Below, piece after piece: positions 35,485 to 43,897 of a stretch of 64,000 nucleotides of DNA (position 1 is its first letter; every line of letters starts with the position of its first letter). Under the pieces are notes generated by a model. It saw nothing but the letters and a program-made list of their open reading frames with translations, searched no databases and was not told the origin of the DNA. The stretch comes from Lacunisphaera sp049322455 (lineage in GTDB: Bacteria; Verrucomicrobiota; Verrucomicrobiia; Opitutales; Opitutaceae). The translations under genes and the position numbers were made by a program. The stretch spans positions 1 to 64,000 of the forward strand of contig JBMOQY010000019.1 in NCBI GenBank assembly GCA_049322455.1, read 5' to 3'.

Positions 35485-36344
35485 GTGCGGTGGCGGTGGA
35501 AGCGCCAGAAGGTATCGCGTCGGACCGGCCGGCGCGACCGCCAGGCGGCGGGCAGATGACGGGCGAAGTCCGCCAAAGCGGCAAGGCCGGCGGAGAAATA
35601 GTAGGGATTTCTCACCCAGAACCGGAGGTAGCTGGCCAATTTCCCGGGCAGCACGGCGAGCAGGTCCGGCCAGGGGCAGCGGCGCAGCGTCATCACGAGT
35701 TCATTGCAGACACCGGAACGGTGCAACGGGCGGTTGTCGCGGTCGGTCCAGGCCTTGTCATGCCAGACGTGGACACCGGGCAGGAGTTCGATCACGCCAC
35801 CGAGGTCGGCCAGGCGCAGACAGAGGTCCTTTTCCTCGGAGCCGTAGGTGCCCGGCGACGGGGCGTAGTAACCCGCCGCCTGCACGGCGGAGAGGCGGAG
35901 CAGGTGGCCGCAGCCGATGAACATGCCCACCGGCCGCGGAGCGCCGCGTGCGCCACGGTCGGGCCGGTCGGGCGAAAGGATGTCGAAGGCGATGCCGGCG
36001 ACGCCGGGAGCGGCTTCGAGCCGGGCCAAGGCGAGATCGAGTTCGTCGCCATCCAGGAACCAGGCGTCGTCGTCGAGGCAGAGGAAATAATCCGTGCCGG
36101 CGCCGCGCATGAGTTCGTTGCGACTTTCGATGATGCCGACCGGCGTCTCATGGCGCACCCAGCGGAATTCCGGGTAGCGCCCGCGCAGCGCGGGGGTGCT
36201 GTCGGTCGAGGCGTCGTCGAGGACCGTGACGGACAGGCCCGGCCGGGCGACGAGGCGCAGGGAATCGAGCGCCTGCGGCAGGCTGTGCGCGCGGTTGCGG
36301 GTTGTGATGCCCGCCAGGATGGTCGGGGCGGGGGGAGTGTTCAC
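35481..36344 (-). CDS. Glycosyltransferase family 2
   Basis: This 287-residue GT-A enzyme has AGITTRNRAHSLPQALDSLR, VTVLDDASTDSTPALRGRYP and the D-x-D region YFLCLDDDAWFLDGD. GMFIGCGHLLRLSAVQAAGY and YGSEEKDLCLRLADLGGVIE form the acceptor side (ED-like motif). The start is GTG at 36344 in a GTGA overlap; a longer open frame upstream is shadow sequence. The C-terminus is amphipathic and Arg-rich, possibly membrane-associated. Confidence 0.84.
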   Translation of the reverse strand: MNTPPAPTILAGITTRNRAHSLPQALDSLRLVARPGLSVTVLDDASTDSTPALRGRYPEFRWVRHETPVGIIESRNELMRGAGTDYFLCLDDDAWFLDGDELDLALARLEAAPGVAGIAFDILSPDRPDRGARGAPRPVGMFIGCGHLLRLSAVQAAGYYAPSPGTYGSEEKDLCLRLADLGGVIELLPGVHVWHDKAWTDRDNRPLHRSGVCNELVMTLRRCPWPDLLAVLPGKLASYLRFWVRNPYYFSAGLAALADFARHLPAAWRSRRPVRRDTFWRFHRHRT

Positions 36345-37255
36345 GGACCGAAACTCCAGATGCCGCGCAGCACGGCAGGCCAGCGGGGCGGCCGGGTGCG
36401 CAGGGTGGCGGCGGTGAGAAAAAGGCGGTGCAGAAACAGACGCCAGCCCAGCGACCAGCCGCCGAGCCCGAGGATTTCCCGCGCGACGATGCCCATGTTG
36501 CGAAGTTTGCCGGCGGTCAGCGCGGCCGGATCGCTTTTGAACACGCTGGGCAGCGAGTGGTGCCCGATGGTGCAGCGCGCGGCGAAATAAAGCGGAGCGC
36601 TCCGCGCGATCCGGGCGGTGAGATGCACATCTTCCGCAAAGCTGTAGCCCTCGAAGGCCGGGAAGCGTTCCCTCCGGAAAAGGTCGGCGCGCACGAACAG
36701 GCACGTCGCGGGCAGCCACTCGGCGGGCACGAGGTCCGGCGAATCGGCGGCGTAAACCGGCGTGCAGTTGATGCCCGGACCGAACAGGCGCCCGCCGAAA
36801 TCCGGGTGCGCATAGCCGGCCTGCAGGCGGTAGTAGGCGCGGGTCACGCGACCGGGCCTCCGGCGGTCCTCGGCGGGGATGCGCGCCGCGACGGCCCCGG
36901 CCGCCGGCCGGCGGCCGGCAAAGCACGCCAGCATGCGGGCAAAGAGATCAGGGCCGAATTCGATGTCGTCATCGAGGAACGCGAGGATCTCGCCCCGGGC
37001 CTCGGCCGCGGCGGCGTTGCGTTGCCGGGCGGCGCTCCTTTCGGCGCAGGTCAGGACGCGCACGGCCGGCGTCCCGGAGAATTCCCGCGCCAGCCTGCCG
37101 ACGGCGGCGGTCTCGCCCGCCGCGGCGATGATGACCTCCAGCGGCGGTTGCGTCTGGCGGGCGAGGCACGCGAGCACAACGCGCAGGCTGTCGAGCCGAT
37201 CGAGGGTCGCGATGATCACCGAGCAGGTCGGCGGGCTGGCGGCGGGCGGGGTCAA
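36341..37255 (-). CDS. Glycosyltransferase family 2
   Basis: This 304-residue GT-A enzyme has CSVIIATLDRLDSLRVVLAC at the N-terminus, GEILAFLDDDIEFGPDLFAR as the D-x-D region, and FEGYSFAEDVHLTARIARSA with the ED acid-base motif. The only plausible start is TTG at 37255, 3 bases past the preceding stop; no ATG or GTG fits the N-terminal strand. A hydrophobic patch near the C-terminus (LFLHRLFLTAATL) may touch the membrane. Confidence 0.82.
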   Translation of the reverse strand: MTPPAASPPTCSVIIATLDRLDSLRVVLACLARQTQPPLEVIIAAAGETAAVGRLAREFSGTPAVRVLTCAERSAARQRNAAAAEARGEILAFLDDDIEFGPDLFARMLACFAGRRPAAGAVAARIPAEDRRRPGRVTRAYYRLQAGYAHPDFGGRLFGPGINCTPVYAADSPDLVPAEWLPATCLFVRADLFRRERFPAFEGYSFAEDVHLTARIARSAPLYFAARCTIGHHSLPSVFKSDPAALTAGKLRNMGIVAREILGLGGWSLGWRLFLHRLFLTAATLRTRPPRWPAVLRGIWSFGP

Positions 37256-37258
37256 GGG

Positions 37259-38086
37259 TCAGGGCCAGAGGCCGGTGCCGTGCATGAGGCGTTTCACCAG
37301 GCGTTGCACCGGCGGTTCGAGGTGCCGGGGAAGCGCCGCTTCATCGATGACATAGTCGTCGGGGCCGGCCGCCCGCCGGCAGGTGGCGGCGGGCACGATC
37401 TTCTGTCGCCAGTCGGTCTCCGCGGAATAGTCCGCGAAATTTTCGCAGCCCTGGCGCATCGCCAGCTGGCGGGTTTCGAGCCGGAGCTGGATCTGCGCGG
37501 GGCTGCGATACTGGTAGTGCTTGAAGCGGATGCGCCGCGGGTGGACCACGCCGAGGTGGCGCGGGGCCGAGCCGTGGTCCCACACCAGGCCGGGGCGGTG
37601 GCGGTAGAAACGGATCTCGGAGTAGTCGCAGCGGAAATGCCGCAGCGCCAGCTCGGCGGGTGTGTGCGGCGGGTAGGCCTGCGGATCCTGCTCCCAGAGG
37701 GCGGCGTCCGCGTCGGTGAAGTAATGCTGGAAATAGGCGCCCCAGACGACGTGGTGGTGCGCCGGCACGGCGGCCAGGAATTCGCGCGGGTCGTCGATGT
37801 AGATTTCATCGGCGTCGAGCACGCACCACCAGTCGCCGGCGTGTGCCTCGTGGCGGAACGCCTCGAAGGCCTCCCGCCGGAGACTGTTGCGGAAAGGGAC
37901 CGCGGCCTGCCTGAACGGCACCACGCGCGGTTCGCGCCGGGCCAGTTCCCGGACCTTTTCCCAGGTGCCGTCGGTGCTGCCGTTGTCGAAGACGAAGATG
38001 CGGTCGCACCAGCGCGCCGCCTTGGTGAGCGTCTCCGCGATGATGTCGGCCTCGTTTTTGACGAGGCAGTTGCCGAATATCCTCAT
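37259..38086 (-). CDS. Glycosyltransferase family 2 (GT2_4-like)
   Basis: This 275-residue protein begins MRIFGNCLVKNEADIIAETL. It has IFVFDNGSTDGTWEKVRELA and the D-x-D phrase WWCVLDADEIYIDDP. The short GT-A core and the aromatic middle (YSEIRFYRHRPGLVWDHG) match the GT2_4 group of small glycosyltransferases that modify surface glycans. The ATG at 38086 is 4 bases after the FkbM stop; an ATG-like start further upstream would overlap that gene by 35 bases. Confidence 0.82.
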   Translation of the reverse strand: MRIFGNCLVKNEADIIAETLTKAARWCDRIFVFDNGSTDGTWEKVRELARREPRVVPFRQAAVPFRNSLRREAFEAFRHEAHAGDWWCVLDADEIYIDDPREFLAAVPAHHHVVWGAYFQHYFTDADAALWEQDPQAYPPHTPAELALRHFRCDYSEIRFYRHRPGLVWDHGSAPRHLGVVHPRRIRFKHYQYRSPAQIQLRLETRQLAMRQGCENFADYSAETDWRQKIVPAATCRRAAGPDDYVIDEAALPRHLEPPVQRLVKRLMHGTGLWP

Positions 38087-38090
38087 CAAC

Positions 38091-38846
38091 TCAGTCGGGA
38101 CCGGCCGCCGGCGCGGTAAGCACACAGAAGGCGTCGGTGGCCCCGTGGACGATGCCGTAGCCCCGTTTTGCCAGGAGCTGGTAGCACCGCTCCCGCAGTT
38201 CCGCCGTGAGCCAGTAGTGCTCGAAAATAATCAGGCGCGGCGGCTGGGCGAGGGTGAGCGCCTGCTCTACCGCCAGGTGGTCAAATCCCTCGATGTCGCT
38301 GGCGAGTATGTCTAGGCGCGGAAAGGCCGCCTGCCGGAGCAGTGTGGCCAAGGTGCTGGTGGCCGTCGTTTCGGAGATGATTTCGGCCTGAAGTCCGTAG
38401 TAGCGGCGGAAGTCCTCCAGGTGCTTGCGGCTGAAGGAGGTGACCAGGTCGAGCTGCAGGTTCTTCTCGGTCCTGGCTGAGAAGCGATACAACGCGGCGA
38501 AGCCGTCTTCCGCGGCGAGCGCGCTCGGCAGGAGCGTGACGTGCGGATTGGCGTTCCGGATTTTTTCCAGTTTTCGCACACAGGCCGGGTTCGGCTCGAC
38601 CAGCGCGCTGCGTACGGAGGGTGCGTTGCGCAGCGCTGAAAAGGCGTCGTGTTTTTCGCCATCATTCGCGCCGATCTGCACAAAGTAGGTGGGGTCGCCC
38701 CGCAAGGCCCACGCATGGAAGACGGGGCGCAGTCTTTCCTGGGTCTCGGCGGCCAACTGGGCACCCTTCAACCGGTCGAAACGGGAAATCTCCATACCGT
38801 CGTAACCGACGGTGCGGAGGACCGAACGCAGGGTGCGGCGGATCAT
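38091..38846 (-). CDS. FkbM-family methyltransferase
   Basis: This 251-residue protein has the SAM motif YFVQIGANDGEKHDAF near residue 55, SALVEPNPACVRKLEKI as the acidic loop, and LDILASDIEGFDHLAVEQAL as the FkbM signature. The C-terminal IIFEHYWLTAELRERCYQLL and GYGIVHGATDAFCVL complete the fold. The ATG at 38846 overlaps the upstream GT2 stop (ATGA). It is clearly different in sequence and length from the other two FkbM enzymes of the operon, so it probably acts on a different position. Confidence 0.82.
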   Translation of the reverse strand: MIRRTLRSVLRTVGYDGMEISRFDRLKGAQLAAETQERLRPVFHAWALRGDPTYFVQIGANDGEKHDAFSALRNAPSVRSALVEPNPACVRKLEKIRNANPHVTLLPSALAAEDGFAALYRFSARTEKNLQLDLVTSFSRKHLEDFRRYYGLQAEIISETTATSTLATLLRQAAFPRLDILASDIEGFDHLAVEQALTLAQPPRLIIFEHYWLTAELRERCYQLLAKRGYGIVHGATDAFCVLTAPAAGPD

Positions 38847-39790
38847 GCGGCAGGATAGGTGACGCGGTCCAGACGGGTCGAGTCGGGATAAAGCCGGCCG
38901 CGCAGCCAGAACCGCAGGGCCTTGACCGGCGCGCCGGGGAAGCGCCGCCATTGCCGCGGTGGCAGCAGACTCAGTTCGTCCAGACATTGTTCGACCCGGC
39001 GCAGAATCCCCGGATCACCGTCGCGGCGGGCGGCTTCGAGCAGGCGCGCCTCACCCATCTGGGCAAGGATGCGCTTGCTGAGCGCGTTCAGGCTGACGGC
39101 AAAACGACGGTGGCCGACAACCTGCCGGCGCACCCCGGCCGGAGGCAGATGCGACCACACGGTGAACGGCTGCGGGAGCAGGACGACCGCCGGCACGCGG
39201 GTCTGGCGGACGCATTCCTGTAACTGGGGCTCGCGCACGTCGGGGCCCACGGCAAGGTCCACGCCCCGGTCCAGCCGCCAGAAATAGCCACCGTTGGGCA
39301 GACTGACTCCGAGGAAGGCGTTCACCCAAAGCCGGTCGGGGGGCCACGTCATTTCCGCGGTCTGGTCCGGGCGCAGCACGCCGACGGGTTCGGTGTTGCC
39401 GGCGGAGTCGAAGCGGACAGCGCGTTGGTTGAACGACAGCACGGATATGTCGCCCCGGGCGAGGCGCTCCACGCCAGTCGTGATGAAACCGGGATCGATG
39501 GCATTGTCGTCTTCGAGAACGAAGGCATAGCGGCCTCCCAGCAGCGGTGCGGCCCGGAAGGCCTGGTCGAGGTTGCCGGCGGCGCCGAGCTGCCGCGGAT
39601 TCTTCCGGTGGGTGATGCGGGCGTCGCGGCATTCGCGCACAACCTCCGCCGCTTCGTCGCCGGGTGAGTCGTCGAGCACGATCGCCTGCCAGTTTTCCCA
39701 GGTCTGGGCTTGCAGCGCCCGCAGGGCCCGGCGCAGCAGCTCCGGGCGGCGGTAGGCAGGAATGCGGCATTCAACCGTTTCAGCGACCAT
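38843..39790 (-). CDS. Glycosyltransferase family 2
   Basis: This 315-residue GT-A enzyme starts MVAETVECRIPAYRRPELLR. It has AIVLDDSPGDEAAEVVRECR, GAAGNLDQAFRAAPLLGGRY and AFVLEDDNAIDPGFITTGVE as the metal-binding region (EDD). The C-terminal third is basic and helical. The ATG at 39790 gives an 11-base overlap with the upstream GT4 gene; an alternative upstream start adds 38 residues of shadow sequence. Confidence 0.82.
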   Translation of the reverse strand: MVAETVECRIPAYRRPELLRRALRALQAQTWENWQAIVLDDSPGDEAAEVVRECRDARITHRKNPRQLGAAGNLDQAFRAAPLLGGRYAFVLEDDNAIDPGFITTGVERLARGDISVLSFNQRAVRFDSAGNTEPVGVLRPDQTAEMTWPPDRLWVNAFLGVSLPNGGYFWRLDRGVDLAVGPDVREPQLQECVRQTRVPAVVLLPQPFTVWSHLPPAGVRRQVVGHRRFAVSLNALSKRILAQMGEARLLEAARRDGDPGILRRVEQCLDELSLLPPRQWRRFPGAPVKALRFWLRGRLYPDSTRLDRVTYPAA

Positions 39791-40997
39791 GGGCGGCACG
39801 GGCTGACAGCAGGAGGCGGTGGACACGGAGCCGCAGCGTCGCGGCATCGAAGGCCTGGGCGGCCGACTGGGCGCCGGCAGCCAGCCGCTCACGCAGGCCG
39901 GCATCGTCGCGCAAGCGGAGCAGCGCGGTGCGAAGTGCCTCCGAACCGGGATCCGTCACCGTTAGCGCGCAATCCGGGTGTCCCGCGCACCACGCCACGC
40001 CGCTGGCGTATTCCGGACCGGTGATCAGCAGCGGAAGACCGAGGGATAGGCAGTCGCCGAGCTTGCTGGGGAAATGCGTACGGTATTGGCGCTCATGCGC
40101 CCCGGGCGGATTGCGGTAGGGCTGGAGCACCGCGTCGCACCGGCCGAGGAGCGCCCGCCAGGCGTCCGCCGGGTTGGGGGCGTAGCCGTTGAAGCGGACG
40201 ACGTCGGTCGCGTCGCCCAAGCCGGCGACCACACCGGTCGGCTGCGGGCCGAAGTATTCGAGCCGCGTGCCGGTCTCGCGCAGCACCGGCAGCATCCGGA
40301 GCAGTTGTTCGCCGTAGCCGTAGTGCAGTCCGCCCGCATAGCCGAGGGTGAGCCGCCCCGGGGCTTTCAGCGTCCGGCAGGCGGTCGGTGGTTGCGCGGG
40401 AGGGTGATCCTCGCGCGGCGGCGGCAGCACGTCGCCGGACAGCCCGTATTCCGCTTCAAACCATCCGGCCATCCCGCGGCTCACACAGAGCCGGACCGCG
40501 GCCTGGCGGTAGATTGCCCGGTCGCGATCCCGCTGGCGGGCCGCCAGCCAGGACGGCACCGGAGCGAATCCAGCGGGCAGATCATGGACAAAGAGCACGA
40601 GCGGGAGACCGCGCCGCCGGGCAAAGCGGGCGGCGAGTTCGTAATACCAGGCATCCTGCATAAGGGTGACCACCACCTCCGGCAGGAAACCCTGCAGGGC
40701 ACGCGCGACGGCGCCGAGCGGCACGAGACCGGTTGCACCCAGGCAGCGGAGGATGGCGCGCCAGGACCAGAAGCGTGTGCGGTTGAGCCGGTCGGCCGCG
40801 AGCGGCAGGTGCACGTAACGGCAGCCGAGACGCCCGGCGGCGGCCGGGACCGCCTGGTTGCCGATCACCAACAGCCGGTCGGCGGGGTAGTCGCGGAAGA
40901 GCCGGTGAAAGACGATCGCGCCGGCCGCGCCGGTATGCGGCGGTTCGTTGCTCAGGAGGAGCACGCGCGGCAGCGGGGATTGGTCCGCAACGGTCAT
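39780..40997 (-). CDS. Glycosyltransferase family 4
   Basis: This 405-residue GT-B enzyme opens RVLLLSNEPPHTGAAGAIVF, with the acceptor loop GAAGAI. It has VTLMQDAWYYELAARFARRR in the N-terminal domain, LTLGYAGGLHYGYGEQLLRM at the start of the donor domain, and FPSKLGDCLSLGLPLLITGP near the end in place of a strict E-x7-E. The ATG at 40997 overlaps the upstream FkbM stop by one base. Confidence 0.82.
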   Translation of the reverse strand: MTVADQSPLPRVLLLSNEPPHTGAAGAIVFHRLFRDYPADRLLVIGNQAVPAAAGRLGCRYVHLPLAADRLNRTRFWSWRAILRCLGATGLVPLGAVARALQGFLPEVVVTLMQDAWYYELAARFARRRGLPLVLFVHDLPAGFAPVPSWLAARQRDRDRAIYRQAAVRLCVSRGMAGWFEAEYGLSGDVLPPPREDHPPAQPPTACRTLKAPGRLTLGYAGGLHYGYGEQLLRMLPVLRETGTRLEYFGPQPTGVVAGLGDATDVVRFNGYAPNPADAWRALLGRCDAVLQPYRNPPGAHERQYRTHFPSKLGDCLSLGLPLLITGPEYASGVAWCAGHPDCALTVTDPGSEALRTALLRLRDDAGLRERLAAGAQSAAQAFDAATLRLRVHRLLLSARAAHGR

Positions 40998-41839
40998 CAG
41001 GGGCGCACCAGCAGGTGTTCGGTGAAGTCGGTCTGCGCCAGCGGGTCGTGGCGGCGGCGGATCTCCCGGTGGCGAAATCCGGCGCTCAGCAGGGGTTGGA
41101 GACAGCCGCGCCATGCCGGCTCGGGCTGATGGGTTTCGAGGAACAGCGCCGTGACCCGGGGCAACGCCGGCTCCAGCACAGGCAACAGCGCGGCTTCGGC
41201 GCCCTCGATATCCATCTTGAGGAGCAGGCGCTCCGGCTGGAACTGGCGCAGGAAATCAGGCAGCGCCACGATCCCGACCACGAGCGGGCCGGGCTCGGTG
41301 GCGGACGCGAGGTGCCCGCCGAAGCCTTCCCCCGTGAAGCGCGCGCTCCCGGCCTGGTGGCCCACGGCGGCGGCATGGACCGTTGCGGTGATGGCGTTGA
41401 GCTCCAGGTTGCGCCGCAGCCGCGCGAGATTGGCCGGATGCGGCTCGAACACATGGAGCCGGGCCGAGGGATGGCGGCCGTGGGCCAATATCGTGAAAAA
41501 GCCGGCGCAGGCGCCGCAGTCCACCACGGTGTCCGGCGTGAACGGCACCTCCTCCAGCGGATAGATGCCGTCGAGGAAGATTTCTTCGAAGACTATGAGG
41601 TCGGTGGCGTCGAGCAGGCTCAAGGCGAGGCGGTGGCCGCCCGCACCGTTCAGCCTCGGTGTGATTTCCACACCCGGGATCCGTCCGATCCGGGCATACA
41701 GGCTTCCGCCGGCAAATGGCCGGTGCCGGGCGAGGCCGGCGCGGAACAGGGCGAAACGGTCGCGCCAGGAACTTCCGGCCGCGGCAAAACGCCGCGCGGT
41801 CAGCCAGCGGGACCGGAGACGTTGCAGTCGGCGGCTCAC
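40997..41839 (-). CDS. FkbM-family methyltransferase
   Basis: This 280-residue protein has the SAM motif TVVDCGACAGFFTILAHGRH near residue 105, LHVFEPHPANLARLRRNLEL, and LLLKMDIEGAEAALLPVLEP as the FkbM signature (DIEGAE). About 80 residues precede the Rossmann core, more than in the other two FkbM genes here. The start is GTG at 41839 within a GTGA overlap. It probably methylates a sugar hydroxyl of the exported glycan. Confidence 0.84.
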   Translation of the reverse strand: MSRRLQRLRSRWLTARRFAAAGSSWRDRFALFRAGLARHRPFAGGSLYARIGRIPGVEITPRLNGAGGHRLALSLLDATDLIVFEEIFLDGIYPLEEVPFTPDTVVDCGACAGFFTILAHGRHPSARLHVFEPHPANLARLRRNLELNAITATVHAAAVGHQAGSARFTGEGFGGHLASATEPGPLVVGIVALPDFLRQFQPERLLLKMDIEGAEAALLPVLEPALPRVTALFLETHQPEPAWRGCLQPLLSAGFRHREIRRRHDPLAQTDFTEHLLVRP

Positions 41840-42972
41840 GTGAGGGTGGCGAGAAACCTCCGCGCCAAGGCGGCGGGGGAGTAGTGCTCGAGCGCCCAGG
41901 CCCGGCCCTGGTTTGCAATGCGCTCCGCGAGACCCGGTTCACGGACGAGCCGGTCGAAGGCTGCGGCGGCGCTGTCCGCCCGCACCGGCACGTAGTGCAC
42001 GAAGGGTTCGGGTCTGACCGGCAGCTCCGCACCATAATGGGCGAGGTCGAGATTGAAGACGAGACAGCCGGCGGCGAGCCCCTCCCAGAACCGCCAGCTG
42101 TCCCATTGGATGAGGCGCGGCGGACGCGGATCGAGCCGGGCCAGCATCTCATGGAAAGCGCGCGCGAATCTCGCGCGGCGGCCCCCGACCAGATAGCGCG
42201 GGTGAAACGGCGCGGGCGGGATCAACTCGCCACAGAAAGCCACGATGGCCTGCGCGGACCGGAGCCGTTCGTAATAGGCGCGGCTGTGGCGGTGTTGGGT
42301 CTGCTCCCACATGAGCCGGTCGTAGGGATCGGTCGGGGTGAGGCTCAGGTCGTCGCGTTGCTCATTAATGGCGTAATGCGCCCGGGCGGCCGTGACAAAC
42401 GGCGGACCGGCCTGGGTGCGGGCGCCGTGCACATAGGGATGGCTGGCGCCGAAATTGACGAGCAGCTCGTTGCGGCGCTCGCGCCAGGGTGGCGCTCCGG
42501 CGGTCATGCCGATCAGGCGAGTGCTGAGCCCGAGCACCCAGGGGCGGTGGTTGGCGGGATGGAAGCAGCGGCGGTTGTATTTCGCGCGAAAGACGGCGTC
42601 GAAGGCGCGGAATTCCGGACGCCAGCCGCCCGTCTCGTAGCCGTCGTCGAGGTCGAGGTAGGCGGTCTTGTAGCGCCGGCCCGGGGCGAACAGCCCGTCA
42701 GGCAGCGGGCGCTCGTCGATGCGAAAATCGGCGTTGATCCAGCGTGTCCACACGTAGGAAACCGCGACGATGTCGCAGTCCGCAGGTCCGATCCGCGGAT
42801 CGTGGCGAACCAGCCAGTCGTCGGGTTCCGGCGAGCGGCGCCAATAGTTGCAGTTGCCGAACACCTCGCAGCCGACCTGCTGCAAGCCGTCGGCCAGCAC
42901 GACCACGTCGTCCTGGTAGGCGGCGGGATTGTCGCGACAGTAGAAGAAGACGCGGGGGGCGCTGCGGCTCAC
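41836..42972 (-). CDS. Atypical glycosyltransferase-like protein (GT-B, CgeB/Glyco_trans_1_2-like)
   Basis: This 378-residue protein begins RVFFYCRDNPAAYQDDVVVL. The donor-side end reads IQWDSWRFWEGLAAGCLVFN, then ALEHYSPAALARRFLATL, which resembles the glycosyl transferase 1_2 (CgeB-like) C-terminal block in which an E-x-x-A-x-G motif holds the nucleotide sugar. The N-terminal half (YWRRSPEPDDWLVRHDPRIG; YLDLDDGYETGGWRPEFRAF) matches nothing I can name. The start is GTG at 42972, 4 bases after the GT2 stop. A glycosyltransferase role is likely but less certain than for its neighbours. Confidence 0.6.
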   Translation of the reverse strand: MSRSAPRVFFYCRDNPAAYQDDVVVLADGLQQVGCEVFGNCNYWRRSPEPDDWLVRHDPRIGPADCDIVAVSYVWTRWINADFRIDERPLPDGLFAPGRRYKTAYLDLDDGYETGGWRPEFRAFDAVFRAKYNRRCFHPANHRPWVLGLSTRLIGMTAGAPPWRERRNELLVNFGASHPYVHGARTQAGPPFVTAARAHYAINEQRDDLSLTPTDPYDRLMWEQTQHRHSRAYYERLRSAQAIVAFCGELIPPAPFHPRYLVGGRRARFARAFHEMLARLDPRPPRLIQWDSWRFWEGLAAGCLVFNLDLAHYGAELPVRPEPFVHYVPVRADSAAAAFDRLVREPGLAERIANQGRAWALEHYSPAALARRFLATLT

Positions 42973-42976
42973 AGTT

Positions 42977-43897
42977 TCACGGGGAAGGGGCCGTGCGAGA
43001 AAGTTCCTCCCAGGCGCGGCGACGGCCGGCCAGTTGGGCGGCCCGAACCTTACGCTCGATCGGCGTCAGGTGACGCCCGTGCCAGAGCCGGCGGAGGGTC
43101 TCGCGGATCCGGCCGGTCCGGGGGGGCAGTTGTCCATGGGAGAGATAATAATGAAGGGTGTCGGAGTAGCCACGGTCATGGGCGTTCTTGCACAGGTAGG
43201 CGGCGGTGCAGCGCTCGGCCGGGATGAGATGCTCGAGCTTGAGGGCACGGAACACGCCCTTGCCGAGCCCCATCGCGCAACCGGTGTAACAGAGGTCGGT
43301 GTCGCCACCGGCCAGGCGCTGGTCGCCGCAAAGGTCGAGCCGGCCCCTGCGCGGGTCGCGGCGCAGGGCCGCGGCGTAGGCGTCGGCCACGTTGCGGCGG
43401 ACGCACAGACCGGCGCCCCAGGGCGTGGAATCGTGGTGATCGGGATCGTTGGACCACAGGTCGTGTTCCGCCGAGCGCAGGGTGAGGAGCGGATACAGGC
43501 TGGGAGGTGGCGCCAGGTCGGGACGCTCGAAGCGTCCGGTGATGACCCCGCCCCAGGTGCCCAGCCACGGATGTTCCTCGCCGAGGCGCAGCGCAGTTGC
43601 GAGGAAATCGGGTGCCAGGACGTTGTCCTGATCCACCACGGCGATGACACCGCCGCAGGTGTGGGCGAAGCCTGCAAGCCGGGCGGCGACGAGCCCTGGC
43701 GTCTCCTCGCGCACGACCTTTCCATGCGGGTGCCAGGCGACGAGATCGGGTGTCACCGGCACCTTCGAGCGGTTGTCCACCAGCACAAGGTCCCATTCAT
43801 CGGGTGGCAGGCTCTGTGCGCGCAGGGCCTCCAGTGTCGGGCCGATATGCCCGGGCGGCGGGTTGTAAACGGGGATGGCGACGGAGATCCGGATCAT
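42977..43897 (-). CDS. Glycosyltransferase family 2
   Basis: This 306-residue GT-A enzyme has ISVAIPVYNPPPGHIGPTLE, LVLVDNRSKVPVTPDLVAWH and VIAVVDQDNVLAPDFLATAL as the D-x-D-type site. LCGDQRLAGGDTDLCYTGCA stands where an ED acid-base motif is expected. It follows the UDP-galactopyranose mutase with an ATGA overlap, so it is a candidate galactofuranosyltransferase by position only. Confidence 0.82.
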   Translation of the reverse strand: MIRISVAIPVYNPPPGHIGPTLEALRAQSLPPDEWDLVLVDNRSKVPVTPDLVAWHPHGKVVREETPGLVAARLAGFAHTCGGVIAVVDQDNVLAPDFLATALRLGEEHPWLGTWGGVITGRFERPDLAPPPSLYPLLTLRSAEHDLWSNDPDHHDSTPWGAGLCVRRNVADAYAAALRRDPRRGRLDLCGDQRLAGGDTDLCYTGCAMGLGKGVFRALKLEHLIPAERCTAAYLCKNAHDRGYSDTLHYYLSHGQLPPRTGRIRETLRRLWHGRHLTPIERKVRAAQLAGRRRAWEELSRTAPSP

